This document shows, piece by piece, positions 45,261-54,984 of a DNA stretch of 64,000 nucleotides. The stretch spans positions 96,343-160,342 of the forward strand of contig NZ_FOTI01000002.1 of assembly GCF_900114545.1 (NCBI RefSeq). Reading direction: 5' to 3'. A model generated the notes under the pieces. The model did not search any database. It worked only from the letters and a program-made list of their open reading frames with translations, and was not told where the DNA came from. Origin of the DNA: Halanaerobium salsuginis (GTDB lineage: Bacteria; Bacillota; Halanaerobiia; Halanaerobiales; Halanaerobiaceae). Both the position numbers and the translations under genes were made by a program. How positions within the stretch are numbered: position 1 is the stretch's first letter; every line of letters begins with the position of its first letter.

Positions 45261-46589
45261 TTAATTTATATCTGCTAAGTCAATTGGTTTAAGGTTAGCA
45301 TTATCTGCTGCAGAACGACCGACTTTTGCCATTTCTACCCATTCTCCATCAACTTTAACTTTAACTACATCTGCTGTAAAATCATTTTTTGTTCCAGTTA
45401 AGGAGCAATTGGACAATAACCAACTGCCAACTCCATAAATATCAACTGGAACCTGGGAAGATTCAAATTGATCAATTTTTTCTGGGTTAAAACCACCTGT
45501 TGCTATAATTTTTACTTCCTGACAATATTGTTCAGCTAATTTTAAATCAGCAGGTTGTAAGTCCCAATCATGATAAGCATTATCCAGAGCTTTTCGTAGT
45601 TTAAATACAAGTCGAGCATTAACTCCATTATCAAGTTCTTTTTTTCCAAGCGGTTCTACACTTTTATCCCGTAGAGAAGAAGAATTATCAGGTCGAACAC
45701 CAAATAATTTATACTTTTTCGCTTCTTCTTCATCTCCAGCATTTTTCAACTGCAAATACTTGTCAAACATTGCTTTTAAAACTATTAAACTTGTATTTAC
45801 ACAATCATTATCAAAATCTACCAGAGCAATTCTATTCACTTCTAAAGGCATCAAGCGGCAAAACTGCAGCATTGATTCTGCAGTATCTCCGAGAAAAGAA
45901 GCTACATAGGAATGGCTAATTGTGCCACCACCTTTTCCTCCCCACCAGGCCCCCTGCTCATCAGTAGAAATAAAGCGCTGAGTATTAGTTCCATATTCAT
46001 AATTATAGGCATTTACCCCAAGTGAATAGGCATAACCATGCATTGCCTGTGATTTATAGTGGGTAAATCTAGCCGGAAAGAAAAGAATATCTTTACCCCG
46101 GGCTGCTACCATAACCTGATAAACATTAGTCGCAATTCGAGAAGCTTCTGTCAGTGAACCTAAAATAGGGGTTTCAAGAATAGAAAAATCACGATACCGA
46201 CCTCTAATTTTTAAAACTGGATCAACATGATGAGGGTTTCCTTTATAATAAGCTTTCTCTCCATCATAACAAGCTTCTATATCTAAATTTTCAGCAGTAT
46301 TAATAAATTTACCTGTTTCATCTTTATAACCAGTAGCAGTTTTTAAAATAGCAAGTGCTTCATCTACCCCCCCTACTATACAGAATGGCTGTCTTCTGGG
46401 GAAAATCTGCATTTCTACTTCTATATTTCCAATGTCCTGCTCCTTGAATTTGTAGCCTTCTTTAGAAAGCTGGGTTAAAATACGGGCTATATTGCGAAAA
46501 TAAACATCTGAATACCAGCCTTCTGCCATTCTCTTACGATCAAGCTGGAATAATTTTGTCTCCAGACGCTCACTATTAAAAACTGTCAT
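45261..46589 (-). CDS. pncB: Nicotinate phosphoribosyltransferase
   Basis: Makes nicotinate mononucleotide from nicotinate and PRPP, the entry of NAD salvage. The N-terminus carries VFNSERLETKLFQLDRKRMAEGWYSDVYF in pieces; ILETPILGSLTEASRIATNV and the phosphate-binding IIATGGFNPEKIDQFESS match the family. Length 442 aa. The ATG at 46589 has GAGGTGA. It lies with pyrimidine and purine nucleoside phosphorylases, forming a nucleoside/nicotinamide salvage group. The nadK gene is further upstream. Confidence 0.9.
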   Translation of the reverse strand: MTVFNSERLETKLFQLDRKRMAEGWYSDVYFRNIARILTQLSKEGYKFKEQDIGNIEVEMQIFPRRQPFCIVGGVDEALAILKTATGYKDETGKFINTAENLDIEACYDGEKAYYKGNPHHVDPVLKIRGRYRDFSILETPILGSLTEASRIATNVYQVMVAARGKDILFFPARFTHYKSQAMHGYAYSLGVNAYNYEYGTNTQRFISTDEQGAWWGGKGGGTISHSYVASFLGDTAESMLQFCRLMPLEVNRIALVDFDNDCVNTSLIVLKAMFDKYLQLKNAGDEEEAKKYKLFGVRPDNSSSLRDKSVEPLGKKELDNGVNARLVFKLRKALDNAYHDWDLQPADLKLAEQYCQEVKIIATGGFNPEKIDQFESSQVPVDIYGVGSWLLSNCSLTGTKNDFTADVVKVKVDGEWVEMAKVGRSAADNANLKPIDLADIN

Positions 46590-46609
46590 AAACTCACCTC
46601 TAAATTTTC

Positions 46610-47914
46610 TTATTTAATTATTTCATAAATCAACTTATTTGAGGCTGGCTTATCTGAACTTATTGTAAATGACTGCTCTAATTTTGCTTTTGCTTCTGCT
46701 AAATTTTGAGCTGAATTATAATAAATAACAGCCAGACTCTCTCCTTTTTTAACCTGATCACCAATTTTTTTCTTCAACTCTAGGCCAACAGCAAGATCAA
46801 TTTGTGAGTCTTTATTTTCACGGCCTGCTCCTAACAGCATAGCAGCTAAACCCACTTCAATTGCTTCAATTTCATTAATATAACCTGACTTTGCTGCTGT
46901 TATTTCCAGACTGTTTTCAGCAGTAGGCAGCAGTGTTAAATCTTCAACTACAGCTGGATTACCTCCCTGAGCTGTTATCATTTCTTTTAATTTAGCTAAA
47001 GCTGCTCCTGAGTTAAGTTTTTCTCTTAATAATTTTTTACCTGCCTTCAACTCAGTAACTTTATCAGCTAATTTAAGCATTCCAGCACCTAATTCTATAC
47101 ATAGTTCTGTTAAATCTGCTGGTCCATCTCCCCGCAATGTAGTAATTGCTTCTTTTACTTCCAGAGCATTTCCAACTGCTTTTCCTAAGGGCTGATTCAT
47201 ATCAGTTAAGTAAGCTGCAGTTTTACGACCAGTTTGTTTCCCGATGTTTACCATAGCCTGAGCCAGCTTACGAGCAGATGATTTATCTTTCATAAAAGCT
47301 CCATTACCAGTTTTAACATCAAGCACTATAGCATCAGCTCCTCCAGCAATTTTCTTACTCATAATACTGCTGGCAATCAAAGGAATTGATTCTACAGTTG
47401 CAGTTACATCACGTAAAGCATAAAGTTTTTTATCAGCAGGGGTTAAATTACCAGTCTGACCGACAACTGCCAGACCATGCTGATTAACATTATCAAAAAA
47501 CTTATCTTCACTTAAAGAAGTATTAAAATCCGGGATAGATTCTAGTTTATCAATTGTTCCTCCTGTATGGCCCAGACCTCGACCAGACATTTTAGCAACT
47601 GGCAATCCTGCAGCAGCAACTAAAGGAGCCAGAACAAGCGTAGTTGTGTCACCTACCCCGCCTGTACTATGCTTATCGACTTTAGTTCCAGTAATTGGAC
47701 TTAAATCTATCATATCACCAGATTCAGCCATCAGCATTGTTAAATCAGCGGTTTCTTGAGCATCCATCCCCTGAAAAAAGACAGCCATTGCCCAGGCTGA
47801 AATCTGATAATCAGGAATTTCCTCTTTAACATAACCAGTAATTAAAAACTCTAATTCTGCCCTGGTTAAGCTTTTTCCTTCTCTTTTTTTATATATTATA
47901 TCATATGCACGCAT
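46610..47914 (-). CDS. pdp: Pyrimidine-nucleoside phosphorylase
   Basis: Cleaves uridine, thymidine and deoxyuridine with phosphate. [22 protein letters not shown] (residues ~78-99) is the phosphate-binding signature; [20 protein letters not shown] and the [28 protein letters not shown] block follow. The C-terminal PYNP domain covers ~340-434. Length 434 aa. The ATG at 47914 has GGAGG. Monofunctional DeoA is the alternative, but Gram-positive enzymes of this kind are usually broad. Confidence 0.95.
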   Translation of the reverse strand: MRAYDIIYKKREGKSLTRAELEFLITGYVKEEIPDYQISAWAMAVFFQGMDAQETADLTMLMAESGDMIDLSPITGTKVDKHSTGGVGDTTTLVLAPLVAAAGLPVAKMSGRGLGHTGGTIDKLESIPDFNTSLSEDKFFDNVNQHGLAVVGQTGNLTPADKKLYALRDVTATVESIPLIASSIMSKKIAGGADAIVLDVKTGNGAFMKDKSSARKLAQAMVNIGKQTGRKTAAYLTDMNQPLGKAVGNALEVKEAITTLRGDGPADLTELCIELGAGMLKLADKVTELKAGKKLLREKLNSGAALAKLKEMITAQGGNPAVVEDLTLLPTAENSLEITAAKSGYINEIEAIEVGLAAMLLGAGRENKDSQIDLAVGLELKKKIGDQVKKGESLAVIYYNSAQNLAEAKAKLEQSFTISSDKPASNKLIYEIIK

Positions 47915-47929
47915 TATTAAAACCTCCAG

Positions 47930-48742
47930 CTAAATATTTTTAATAATTCCTCGCATCAATTTGATAAAATCAGGTCTAACCTGAGCAGCAATTTCGACTA
48001 CTTCACTGTGATCAAGAGGTTGAGCTAGAATACCAGCTGCCATATTAGTTATGCAGGAAATACCAAGTACTTCTACTCCCATATGACGGGCTACAATAAC
48101 CTCCGGAACAGTTGACATACCAACTGCATCAGCTCCAATTGTCTTTAAAAATTTTATCTCTGCTGGAGTTTCATAACTTGGTCCAGTCATCGCAGCATAA
48201 ATACCTTTGCGAAGTAAAATTCCTTCCTGACGAGCTATTTGCTCAGCAGTTTTAATTAGATCTTTACTATAGGCTTCTGATAAATCGGGAAACCTTGGTC
48301 CTAATTCAGCGAGATTAGGTCCAATTAAAGGGTTATCTCCTAAAAGATTGATATGATCTGAAATCAGCATAAATTCACCTGGACTATAGTTCTCGTTGAC
48401 ACCTCCTGCTGCATTAGTTAAAATTAATTTATCAATTCCAACTGCCTGCATAACTCTAACTGCAAGTGTTATTTTCTGAATAGAATAACCTTCGTAATAG
48501 TGAGCTCTTCCCTGCATAGTAATTACAGTTTTGCCGGACAACTGTCCGATAACAAACCTTCCTGCATGACCTTCTACTGTAGAAACAGGAAATTCTTTTA
48601 GTTCAGCATAGTCAATATAGACAGGATTTTCAATTTCTTCTGCCATTACTCCCAGACCTGATCCTAAAATTAAACCTAATTCTGGCTTATTTTCAATTTT
48701 ATTTAAAATTATCTCTGCATTTTGTTTGATTATATCTAACAT
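47930..48742 (-). CDS. punA: Purine nucleoside phosphorylase (PNP family 2, trimeric type)
   Basis: Phosphorolysis of inosine and guanosine and their deoxy forms. GLILGSGLGVMAEEIENP (residues ~23-40) is the phosphate loop; ELKEFPVSTVEGHAGRFVIG, MQGRAHYYEGY, LTNAAGGVN and YAAMTGPSYETPAEI place it in the trimeric family. Length 270 aa. The ATG at 48742 has GGAGG. It follows the aminopeptidase and precedes pdp by 15 nt, in a coherent salvage unit. Confidence 0.96.
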   Translation of the reverse strand: MLDIIKQNAEIILNKIENKPELGLILGSGLGVMAEEIENPVYIDYAELKEFPVSTVEGHAGRFVIGQLSGKTVITMQGRAHYYEGYSIQKITLAVRVMQAVGIDKLILTNAAGGVNENYSPGEFMLISDHINLLGDNPLIGPNLAELGPRFPDLSEAYSKDLIKTAEQIARQEGILLRKGIYAAMTGPSYETPAEIKFLKTIGADAVGMSTVPEVIVARHMGVEVLGISCITNMAAGILAQPLDHSEVVEIAAQVRPDFIKLMRGIIKNI

Positions 48743-48761
48743 AAATATAGCCTCCTTAAAA

Positions 48762-49862
48762 TTAAATTATAAATTTACCATCTTCATAAATAAGTTCATC
48801 ATCTGCATATATCTTGCCACCGTTTTTCATATCACACAGCATATCCCAATGAATAGTTGATTCATTTTTGCCCAGAGTTTCAGGATAACTCATTCCAAGT
48901 GCAAGATGGATTGTTCCACCCATTTTTTCATCAAAAAGCATATTACGAGTAAAACGCTGAATACCCTGATTACAGCCTACTGCTATTTCTCCAACAAAGC
49001 GGGCTCCCCGATCAGCTTCCAGTAAAGAATTAAGCAAATCTTCGCCCTGAGAAGCTTCAGCACTAATTACTTTACCTGCTGCAAATTCTAATTTAATATC
49101 TTCAACTTCCTGGCCACTATAAATACCTGGATAAGAGAATCTAATTTTCCCATGCACAGAATCTTCAACTGGGCCGGTAAAAATTTCTCCCCCTGGATAA
49201 TTTTCTTTTCCCTGATCAACTGTCCAGATTCTACCGGATGTTTTACAGTAAAGATCAGTTCCTTCTGCTACAAAATGGAAGTCTGTTTTTTTATTTAAAA
49301 TCGCTGCTATCCTTTTCATTTCCTGACCAAATTCCTGCCAGTAAGCTACCGGATCATTTCGATCAAGATGACAGGCCTGATAAACAAATTCCTGATAATC
49401 AAAGAATGACATTCCAGCTTCTTGAGCATCTGATTGAGTTGGAAATTGACAGATATTCCAGTTTAAATCACCTGCTGCAGCTCTGTCATTCATCAGTTTT
49501 GATATATTTTTTTGGGCAAGAGAACGCAGCTTTATTTTTTCGGGATCTATACCAGCTAAGCTTTTGGTATTATTATGACCAAGAATTCTGAGATAACAAT
49601 CAATATTTTTCATTAAAAATTCATCAAATGGTGAAACATACTCTAACTGCTGCCGGGAAGCACTGCGAAAAAATAATTCTTCTTGTTCAGCAAATTTTGT
49701 AATAACTAGGGGATGTCCTCCCTTAAGGACTTCCTGATAAACAGCTTTAATGAGTGGAAGACTGACATCTTCACCTTGAATTAAAACTTCACTTCCATCT
49801 TTGACCTGTAATGAATAATTAGTCAGTAATTTAGCATATTTCTTGATTTTTTCTTCTATCAT
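48762..49862 (-). CDS. M29 family aminopeptidase (thermophilic aminopeptidase type)
   Basis: Dimeric metalloaminopeptidase of the AmpS/PepS type. The catalytic half contains FVGEIAVGCNQGIQRFTRNMLFDEKMGGTIHLALGMSYPETLGKNESTIHWDMLCDMK in pieces: the Glu, His and Asp metal ligands of M29 are present (EIAVG; HLALG; HWDM). The frame begins at a TTG at 49868, but AGGAG lies 7 nt ahead of ATG 49862, giving 366 aa. It starts 13 nt after the PHP protein gene. It probably recycles peptides; the substrate is open. Confidence 0.9.
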   Translation of the reverse strand: MIEEKIKKYAKLLTNYSLQVKDGSEVLIQGEDVSLPLIKAVYQEVLKGGHPLVITKFAEQEELFFRSASRQQLEYVSPFDEFLMKNIDCYLRILGHNNTKSLAGIDPEKIKLRSLAQKNISKLMNDRAAAGDLNWNICQFPTQSDAQEAGMSFFDYQEFVYQACHLDRNDPVAYWQEFGQEMKRIAAILNKKTDFHFVAEGTDLYCKTSGRIWTVDQGKENYPGGEIFTGPVEDSVHGKIRFSYPGIYSGQEVEDIKLEFAAGKVISAEASQGEDLLNSLLEADRGARFVGEIAVGCNQGIQRFTRNMLFDEKMGGTIHLALGMSYPETLGKNESTIHWDMLCDMKNGGKIYADDELIYEDGKFII

Positions 49863-49881
49863 ATTCAAACTCCTTTACTCT

Positions 49882-51069
49882 TTAAGCAAAAACTACTTTA
49901 CCATAAATTCCTCCTCCACCAGGAAGAAAATTAAAGTCATGCTCTCGAATTCGTTTTATTTTCTGATAAACGCTCCCACTGCTACAATCTTTTAGCTCAG
50001 CCAGACTTAACTTATGAATAATTTCCATTTCAGTTCCACAATTTTTTAACAATTTAGCAGCAGTTTTTTTCCCAATCCCGGGAATATCAAGCAGTGGTAC
50101 CTGATAAGTATATTGAGCACGATGATCGGGATGCAGATCAGGCTGCTGATCTGCTATTGCAAGTATCCGGTCTTTCACTCCCACTATTAGCTTATCTGCT
50201 CCACAATCAGGACAGCTTAAAATAGGTTCAGGGCCAGCAAAAACTTGCTCACAAACTTCACAGTAGCTGCGGTGATACTTACCTAATTCCGGATTAAGCC
50301 CATAATTATGAATAACCTGCCGCCCAGCTTCCCGTTTAAGGGCTTTTAAAAATTCATTAAAGTTAAGTTCAGCCAGCTGAATAATATTATATTCACGGGC
50401 TATTTTAGGTAATGAATGGGCATCTGAATTACTTAAAAATGTTTTTTCATTTAGTTCAGTAAGCAGATCAGCCATTGCAGTATCAGCACTTAATCCCAGC
50501 TCTACAGCAGGTATTTGCTGCCATTCCTGCTCAGTAAATATCTCCTTAAAAGTGCTAAAGGCTCTACCATAAAAACTTTTATGGGGAGTAAAAATATGAG
50601 CTGGAATCATGATTCCGCCATGATAACTAATAATCTGCAATAATTCTTTACCAGTTAAACTAGCTGCTTGAGAACTTAAGTTAATATTAGAGATATAATT
50701 GGCCATAGTCAAACTAAATTCTTTAATATCTTTTAAGTAAGGGAAAAAAGCAAGATAATGAACCTGACCACCATTTGCTTCTCTACTTTCTATTTCAGCC
50801 CCTGGCAAAACCAGCATTTTTTCTTGATATAAAATACCACCATCGGGTAATTCACGCATTTTCCCAGCAGATAACAAATCTTCGATGTCAGCCATTACAG
50901 CTGGAGAAGCACAGTCAATAATCCCGACAATATCCAGGCCCTTTTTAAAAGCTGCTTCTGCTAAAATATTAGGAAAATTAAGCTTACGGGAAGCAGTTAT
51001 TTTAACTGGACTTCCTCCACTAGCTGCCCCAATATGAATATGTAAATCAGCAAAAAAATTATTTAGCAT
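49882..51069 (-). CDS. PHP-domain protein with zinc ribbon and helix-hairpin-helix (TIGR00375 type)
   Basis: Three parts are visible. An N-terminal PHP metal-dependent hydrolase domain (1-~235) has ADLHIHIG (H10, H12), GIIDCASP and NSDAHSLPK. A zinc ribbon follows at ~265-295, CEVC...CPDCG. A helix-hairpin-helix is at ~325-355, DIPGIGKKTAAKLLKNCG. This is the architecture of the TIGR00375 family, linked to DNA repair by its domains but not characterised. Length 395 aa. The ATG at 51069 shares one nucleotide with the end of the Nudix gene. Confidence 0.9.
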   Translation of the reverse strand: MLNNFFADLHIHIGAASGGSPVKITASRKLNFPNILAEAAFKKGLDIVGIIDCASPAVMADIEDLLSAGKMRELPDGGILYQEKMLVLPGAEIESREANGGQVHYLAFFPYLKDIKEFSLTMANYISNINLSSQAASLTGKELLQIISYHGGIMIPAHIFTPHKSFYGRAFSTFKEIFTEQEWQQIPAVELGLSADTAMADLLTELNEKTFLSNSDAHSLPKIAREYNIIQLAELNFNEFLKALKREAGRQVIHNYGLNPELGKYHRSYCEVCEQVFAGPEPILSCPDCGADKLIVGVKDRILAIADQQPDLHPDHRAQYTYQVPLLDIPGIGKKTAAKLLKNCGTEMEIIHKLSLAELKDCSSGSVYQKIKRIREHDFNFLPGGGGIYGKVVFA

Positions 51070-51602
51070 TAAAAATCACCTAAATAATACATAACAGCAA
51101 TTAATGTTTTACTATCTTTTAACTTCCCTGCTTTAAAAAGTTCAAGTAGTTCTGTTTTAGTTTTAGGAACTACTTCAATATATTCACCTTCATCAAGATT
51201 CTGGCCGACATAACTTAAATTACTGGCTTGATAAATATAAATTTTTTCACTGCTGTAACCAGGTGTTGGATAAAATTCAAATAATTTTTCCAATTTTTCT
51301 GCCTGATAGCCAGTTTCTTCCTGTAATTCTCTGGCTGCACATTCAATAACTTCTTCGCCAATTTCTAGTTTACCAGCTGGAATTTCATAAATAACTTCTT
51401 TAACAGGATAACGATACTGGCGAATTAATAGTATTTTACCACTTTTATCTTCAGCCAGAACAGAAACTCCACCATTATGTTCAACAACTTCCCGACTTGA
51501 ATTATTTCCATCTGGAAAACTAACCTGATCTTTAAACAATTTCAAAATATTGCCCTGATAAATCAATTTTCTTTGTTCGCACTTTTCCTGCTCTAATTTC
51601 AT
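51069..51602 (-). CDS. nudF: Nudix hydrolase, ADP-ribose pyrophosphatase
   Basis: Hydrolyses ADP-ribose to AMP and ribose 5-phosphate. The complete Nudix box occupies residues 77-99: Gly77, Glu83, Arg91-Glu92 and Glu95-Glu96. YRYPVKEVIYEIPAGKLE before it and a Pro in FYPTPGYSSEKI after it are typical of ADP-ribose pyrophosphatases. Length 177 aa. The ATG at 51602 has a GGAGG site. It sits 13 nt after spo0A. Clearing ADP-ribose fits the neighbouring NAD salvage genes. Confidence 0.92.
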   Translation of the reverse strand: MKLEQEKCEQRKLIYQGNILKLFKDQVSFPDGNNSSREVVEHNGGVSVLAEDKSGKILLIRQYRYPVKEVIYEIPAGKLEIGEEVIECAARELQEETGYQAEKLEKLFEFYPTPGYSSEKIYIYQASNLSYVGQNLDEGEYIEVVPKTKTELLELFKAGKLKDSKTLIAVMYYLGDF

Positions 51603-51615
51603 AACATCCTCCAGT

Positions 51616-52398
51616 TTAAGATACTTTTAAGTCAATTCTAATTTTATCAGCAATTCTGGCAATAAACTGAGAATTAGTAGGCTTCATATTTTCATTAATA
51701 TTATTGGCAAAATATTTTTTTAAAGCCTCTTCACTCCCTCTCTGCCAGACAACTTCAATCGCATGCCGAATTGCTCTCTCTACACGACTAGGAGTTGTGT
51801 TAAACTCTGCAGCAACTTTAGGATATAATTCTTTAGTTACCGCATTGATTAGATCAATATCATTAATAACTGATTCAACTGCATAGCGAATATAATGATA
51901 ACCTTTTATATGAGCGGGAATTCCCATTTCATGCATAATAGAAGTAATTAATGCAGGATAATCTTTTTCTTCTTTGGCAGGAGCTGAATAACGTATTTTA
52001 GGTTGATATTCTTCCTGTTTAATTACCAATTGTCTCAACCTGGTTACTAATTTATCAAGATCAAATGGTTTCATAATATAATAATGCACACCTAGATCAA
52101 TTACTGTTTTCATTATCTCATCATGTCCCATTGCAGTTAAAGCTACTATCTTCATTGTATTAATCAAATTACGTGCATTTAATTCTTCCAGAACTCCAAT
52201 TCCATCTAAATGAGGCATAATTAAATCAATAATTAAAATATCAGGGTTCTGATTATTTATTAAATAATTGAGGGCTTCTTCTCCATTATGAAGTATTTCA
52301 ACAACTTTAAAGTCCTCATTCATTTCAAGAAATTCAGCCAGCAGCTGGCAAAATTCCTGATTATCATCAACTATTAAAACTTTTATTTCAGTACTCAT
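51616..52398 (-). CDS. spo0A: Sporulation transcription factor Spo0A
   Basis: Response regulator that starts sporulation and other stationary-phase programmes. The receiver domain (1-~125) has Asp11, Asp12 and phospho-acceptor Asp58 (IIDLIMP). The C-terminal DNA-binding domain (~145-260) retains the recognition helix TPSRVERAIRHAIEVVWQRG almost identically to Bacillus Spo0A. Length 260 aa. The ATG at 52398 has GGGGGAT. It follows recN by 4 nt; Bacillus keeps spoIVB between recN and spo0A, absent here. Confidence 0.98.
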   Translation of the reverse strand: MSTEIKVLIVDDNQEFCQLLAEFLEMNEDFKVVEILHNGEEALNYLINNQNPDILIIDLIMPHLDGIGVLEELNARNLINTMKIVALTAMGHDEIMKTVIDLGVHYYIMKPFDLDKLVTRLRQLVIKQEEYQPKIRYSAPAKEEKDYPALITSIMHEMGIPAHIKGYHYIRYAVESVINDIDLINAVTKELYPKVAAEFNTTPSRVERAIRHAIEVVWQRGSEEALKKYFANNINENMKPTNSQFIARIADKIRIDLKVS

Positions 52399-52402
52399 TT
52401 TT

Positions 52403-54103
52403 TTATCCCCCTTGCTTTACTTTAAAATTGCCAGCCAGATTTAACATTTCTTCTGCGTGAGCAATTGTTTTATCTGTCATTCTAGTTCCCCCAATCATAC
52501 GAGCAAGTTCTTCAATTCTTTCTGTTTTAGCTAAAGGATAAATACGAGTAAAAGTTCTTTTCTCACCCTTTTCTTTTTTGATCAAAAAATGATGATCAGC
52601 CTGACTTGCTATTTGAGGTAGATGGGTAATACAAATAATCTGTCGACCTACTGCAATTTGAGAAAGCTTATCAGCCATTTTAGCTGCTGTCTTACCACCA
52701 ACTCCACTATCAACTTCATCAAAAATTAAAGTATCTACCTGATCCAGAGCAGCAGTAATTGTTTTTAGTGCCAACATAATTCTTGATAACTCACCACCAG
52801 AAGCAATTTTAACCAGTGATTTCAATTCTTCTCCCCGGTTAGGAGAAATTAGAAACTCTATCCGGTCAATTCCATCAGCAGCAATATTTTTTTCTGAAAA
52901 ATCAACTTTAAATTCTACATCTTCCATAGCTAAATCCTGCAGCTCAGTTTGTAAATTATTTTCTAATTCTACTGCATAATTCTGCCTTATTCTGGATAAA
53001 TCAGCTGCTTTGACAAGTAATTTTGACTTAATTTCATTTTCTTTTTTTTGCAGCTGAACTAGTTTTTCTTCCAAATTTTCGAGACGATTTTTCTTGCTAT
53101 ATAATTCTGTTAAATAATTTAAAATTTCTGTTTCACTATCACCATATTTACGCAAAAGACCATTAATTAGATCAAGCCGCTGACTAAGCAATTTAAGACG
53201 ATCTTCATCATAGTCAAATTTTGCTTCAAAATCATTTAATTCAAAAATAAATTCTTCCAAATTATAGTAAATATCATTAAAATGTTGATTAAGAGCAGAC
53301 AATTCCTCATTATATTCATTAAAATTCAACATTTTATTTTTTAAAGCTGCCAGACGATCAATAATCCCCTGTTTGCTAAATTCATCCCCACTTAAAACAT
53401 TAATAAATTCATTAATAACTTGATAAATTTCTTCTCCATTTTCCAGTACTTTATATTCTTCTTTTAAATTTTTATATTCACCAGCTTTTAATTTAGCAGT
53501 TTCAATTTCTTCAATCTGAAAATTAACCATATCAAGTTCCCGAACTCGTTCTGATTCATCAATTGCTACTGCTGCTAATTCCTGCTTTATTTCTTTTAAA
53601 CTCTGATAAAGTTTATTTATTTCTGTTTTATGTTCGGCAATTTTTTGCCCGATAAAAGCATCAAGAATCATCAGATGATAATCTTGATTTAATAATAACT
53701 GATGCTCATGCTGACCATGAATATCAATCAAATAACGGCTAATTTTTTTGACAATTTTTAGGGTAGCCAGCTGACCATTAATTAAAGTTCTATTGCGGCC
53801 ATTTTCCCTAATTTCTCTGGCTATTAAAATTCCATTTTCTTCTGTTTCTATACCAGCTTCTCTTAGAAATTGATTAATTAGTTCTAGTTCATCAGGCTGA
53901 AAAAAGGCAGATATATAAGCTGCCTCCTTACCACTTCTTATTATATCTGTTGATGCCCTTGCCCCTAAAAGTAGATCGAGAGCTCCAATTATAATTGATT
54001 TACCAGCTCCAGTTTCTCCACTTAAGATGTTTAAACCTTGTTTAAAATTAATATTAACCTGATTAATTAATGCAAAATTTTTAACCTGTAAGTCACTGAG
54101 CAT
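52403..54103 (-). CDS. recN: DNA repair protein RecN
   Basis: SMC-like ATPase recruited to double-strand breaks. Walker A GETGAGKS at 29-36; coiled coils (~150-370) flank a short central region; C-terminal signature ASGGELSRIMLALK and Walker B TLIFDEVDSGVGG, then ICITHLPQIAS. Length 566 aa. The ATG at 54103 has GGAGG. Order tlyA-nadK-recN-spo0A resembles Bacillus (yqxC-ahrC-recN-spo0A), but with nadK in place of the arginine repressor gene. Confidence 0.96.
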   Translation of the reverse strand: MLSDLQVKNFALINQVNINFKQGLNILSGETGAGKSIIIGALDLLLGARASTDIIRSGKEAAYISAFFQPDELELINQFLREAGIETEENGILIAREIRENGRNRTLINGQLATLKIVKKISRYLIDIHGQHEHQLLLNQDYHLMILDAFIGQKIAEHKTEINKLYQSLKEIKQELAAVAIDESERVRELDMVNFQIEEIETAKLKAGEYKNLKEEYKVLENGEEIYQVINEFINVLSGDEFSKQGIIDRLAALKNKMLNFNEYNEELSALNQHFNDIYYNLEEFIFELNDFEAKFDYDEDRLKLLSQRLDLINGLLRKYGDSETEILNYLTELYSKKNRLENLEEKLVQLQKKENEIKSKLLVKAADLSRIRQNYAVELENNLQTELQDLAMEDVEFKVDFSEKNIAADGIDRIEFLISPNRGEELKSLVKIASGGELSRIMLALKTITAALDQVDTLIFDEVDSGVGGKTAAKMADKLSQIAVGRQIICITHLPQIASQADHHFLIKKEKGEKRTFTRIYPLAKTERIEELARMIGGTRMTDKTIAHAEEMLNLAGNFKVKQGG

Positions 54104-54128
54104 TATTTTTCCTCCTGTCAGTTAGGTG

Positions 54129-54980
54129 TTAGGCAAGATTCATTTTTTCTTTTAAAATGGTATAAAAAGTCCGATCAGGCAACTTAATAATGGATAATTC
54201 TTGATCTGCACCAGTTAACTGGATCTCATCACCTGGAATAAGTTTGTTTTTCTGCCGTCCATCTGCACAGCCTTTAATTGAACGCCCATCACTATCGACA
54301 ACTATTCTAATTGCTTCTTTATTTGAAATAACCATCGGCCGTAGATGAAGATTATGAGCACAAATTGGAGTAATTAAAATTGCTTTAATCTGTCGGGGAT
54401 TAATGATTGGTCCTCCAGCAGAAAGAGAATAAGCTGTTGAACCGGTTGGAGTAGCAATAATTAAACCATCTCCTCTAAATTTATTAACCAGCTCATTATT
54501 AATATATAATTTAATTTTAAGCATTTGAGAGTCTGGGGCTCGATTAATTACATAATCATTTAAAGCATAGCTGCTCTCCAGTACTTTATGATTCCGCATA
54601 TGTTTAGTTTTCAACATCATTCTTTTTTCAACCTTAAAATTACCATCAGAAATCATTGCCAGAGCTTTTGTTAGTTCCTCAGTTTCCACATCAGTTAAAA
54701 AACCAAGCCGCCCTACATTAATTCCTAAAAGCGGTAGTTCAGAGCCGATAAAATGGTGTGATGTATGTAAAAAAGTCCCATCGCCACCAATAATCATTAC
54801 ATAATCAGCTTCTGCTTTCATCTTTTCATAATCAGCTACCTTATCCTGTTTACTAAGCTGAAAGGCAGCTCTTTTTTCTAATAAATAATCATATCCCTGC
54901 TTATCAAACCAGTCAATGGCTCGTTCAGCCACTGTAAAAGCTTCTTTTTTATTTAAATTTAAAATCATAGCTGCTTTCAC
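54129..54980 (-). CDS. nadK: NAD kinase
   Basis: Phosphorylates NAD to NADP. The catalytic GGDGTF is at residues 65-70; GRLGFLTDV, RMMLKTKHMRN, ALNDYVINR and TPTGSTAYSLSAGGPI are family blocks. Starts at GTG 54980 with GGAGG 8 nt upstream; 283 aa. It is directly after tlyA (4-nt gap). Its product pairs with the NfnAB transhydrogenase further up the chromosome. Confidence 0.96.
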   Translation of the reverse strand: MKAAMILNLNKKEAFTVAERAIDWFDKQGYDYLLEKRAAFQLSKQDKVADYEKMKAEADYVMIIGGDGTFLHTSHHFIGSELPLLGINVGRLGFLTDVETEELTKALAMISDGNFKVEKRMMLKTKHMRNHKVLESSYALNDYVINRAPDSQMLKIKLYINNELVNKFRGDGLIIATPTGSTAYSLSAGGPIINPRQIKAILITPICAHNLHLRPMVISNKEAIRIVVDSDGRSIKGCADGRQKNKLIPGDEIQLTGADQELSIIKLPDRTFYTILKEKMNLA

Positions 54981-54984
54981 TTAA

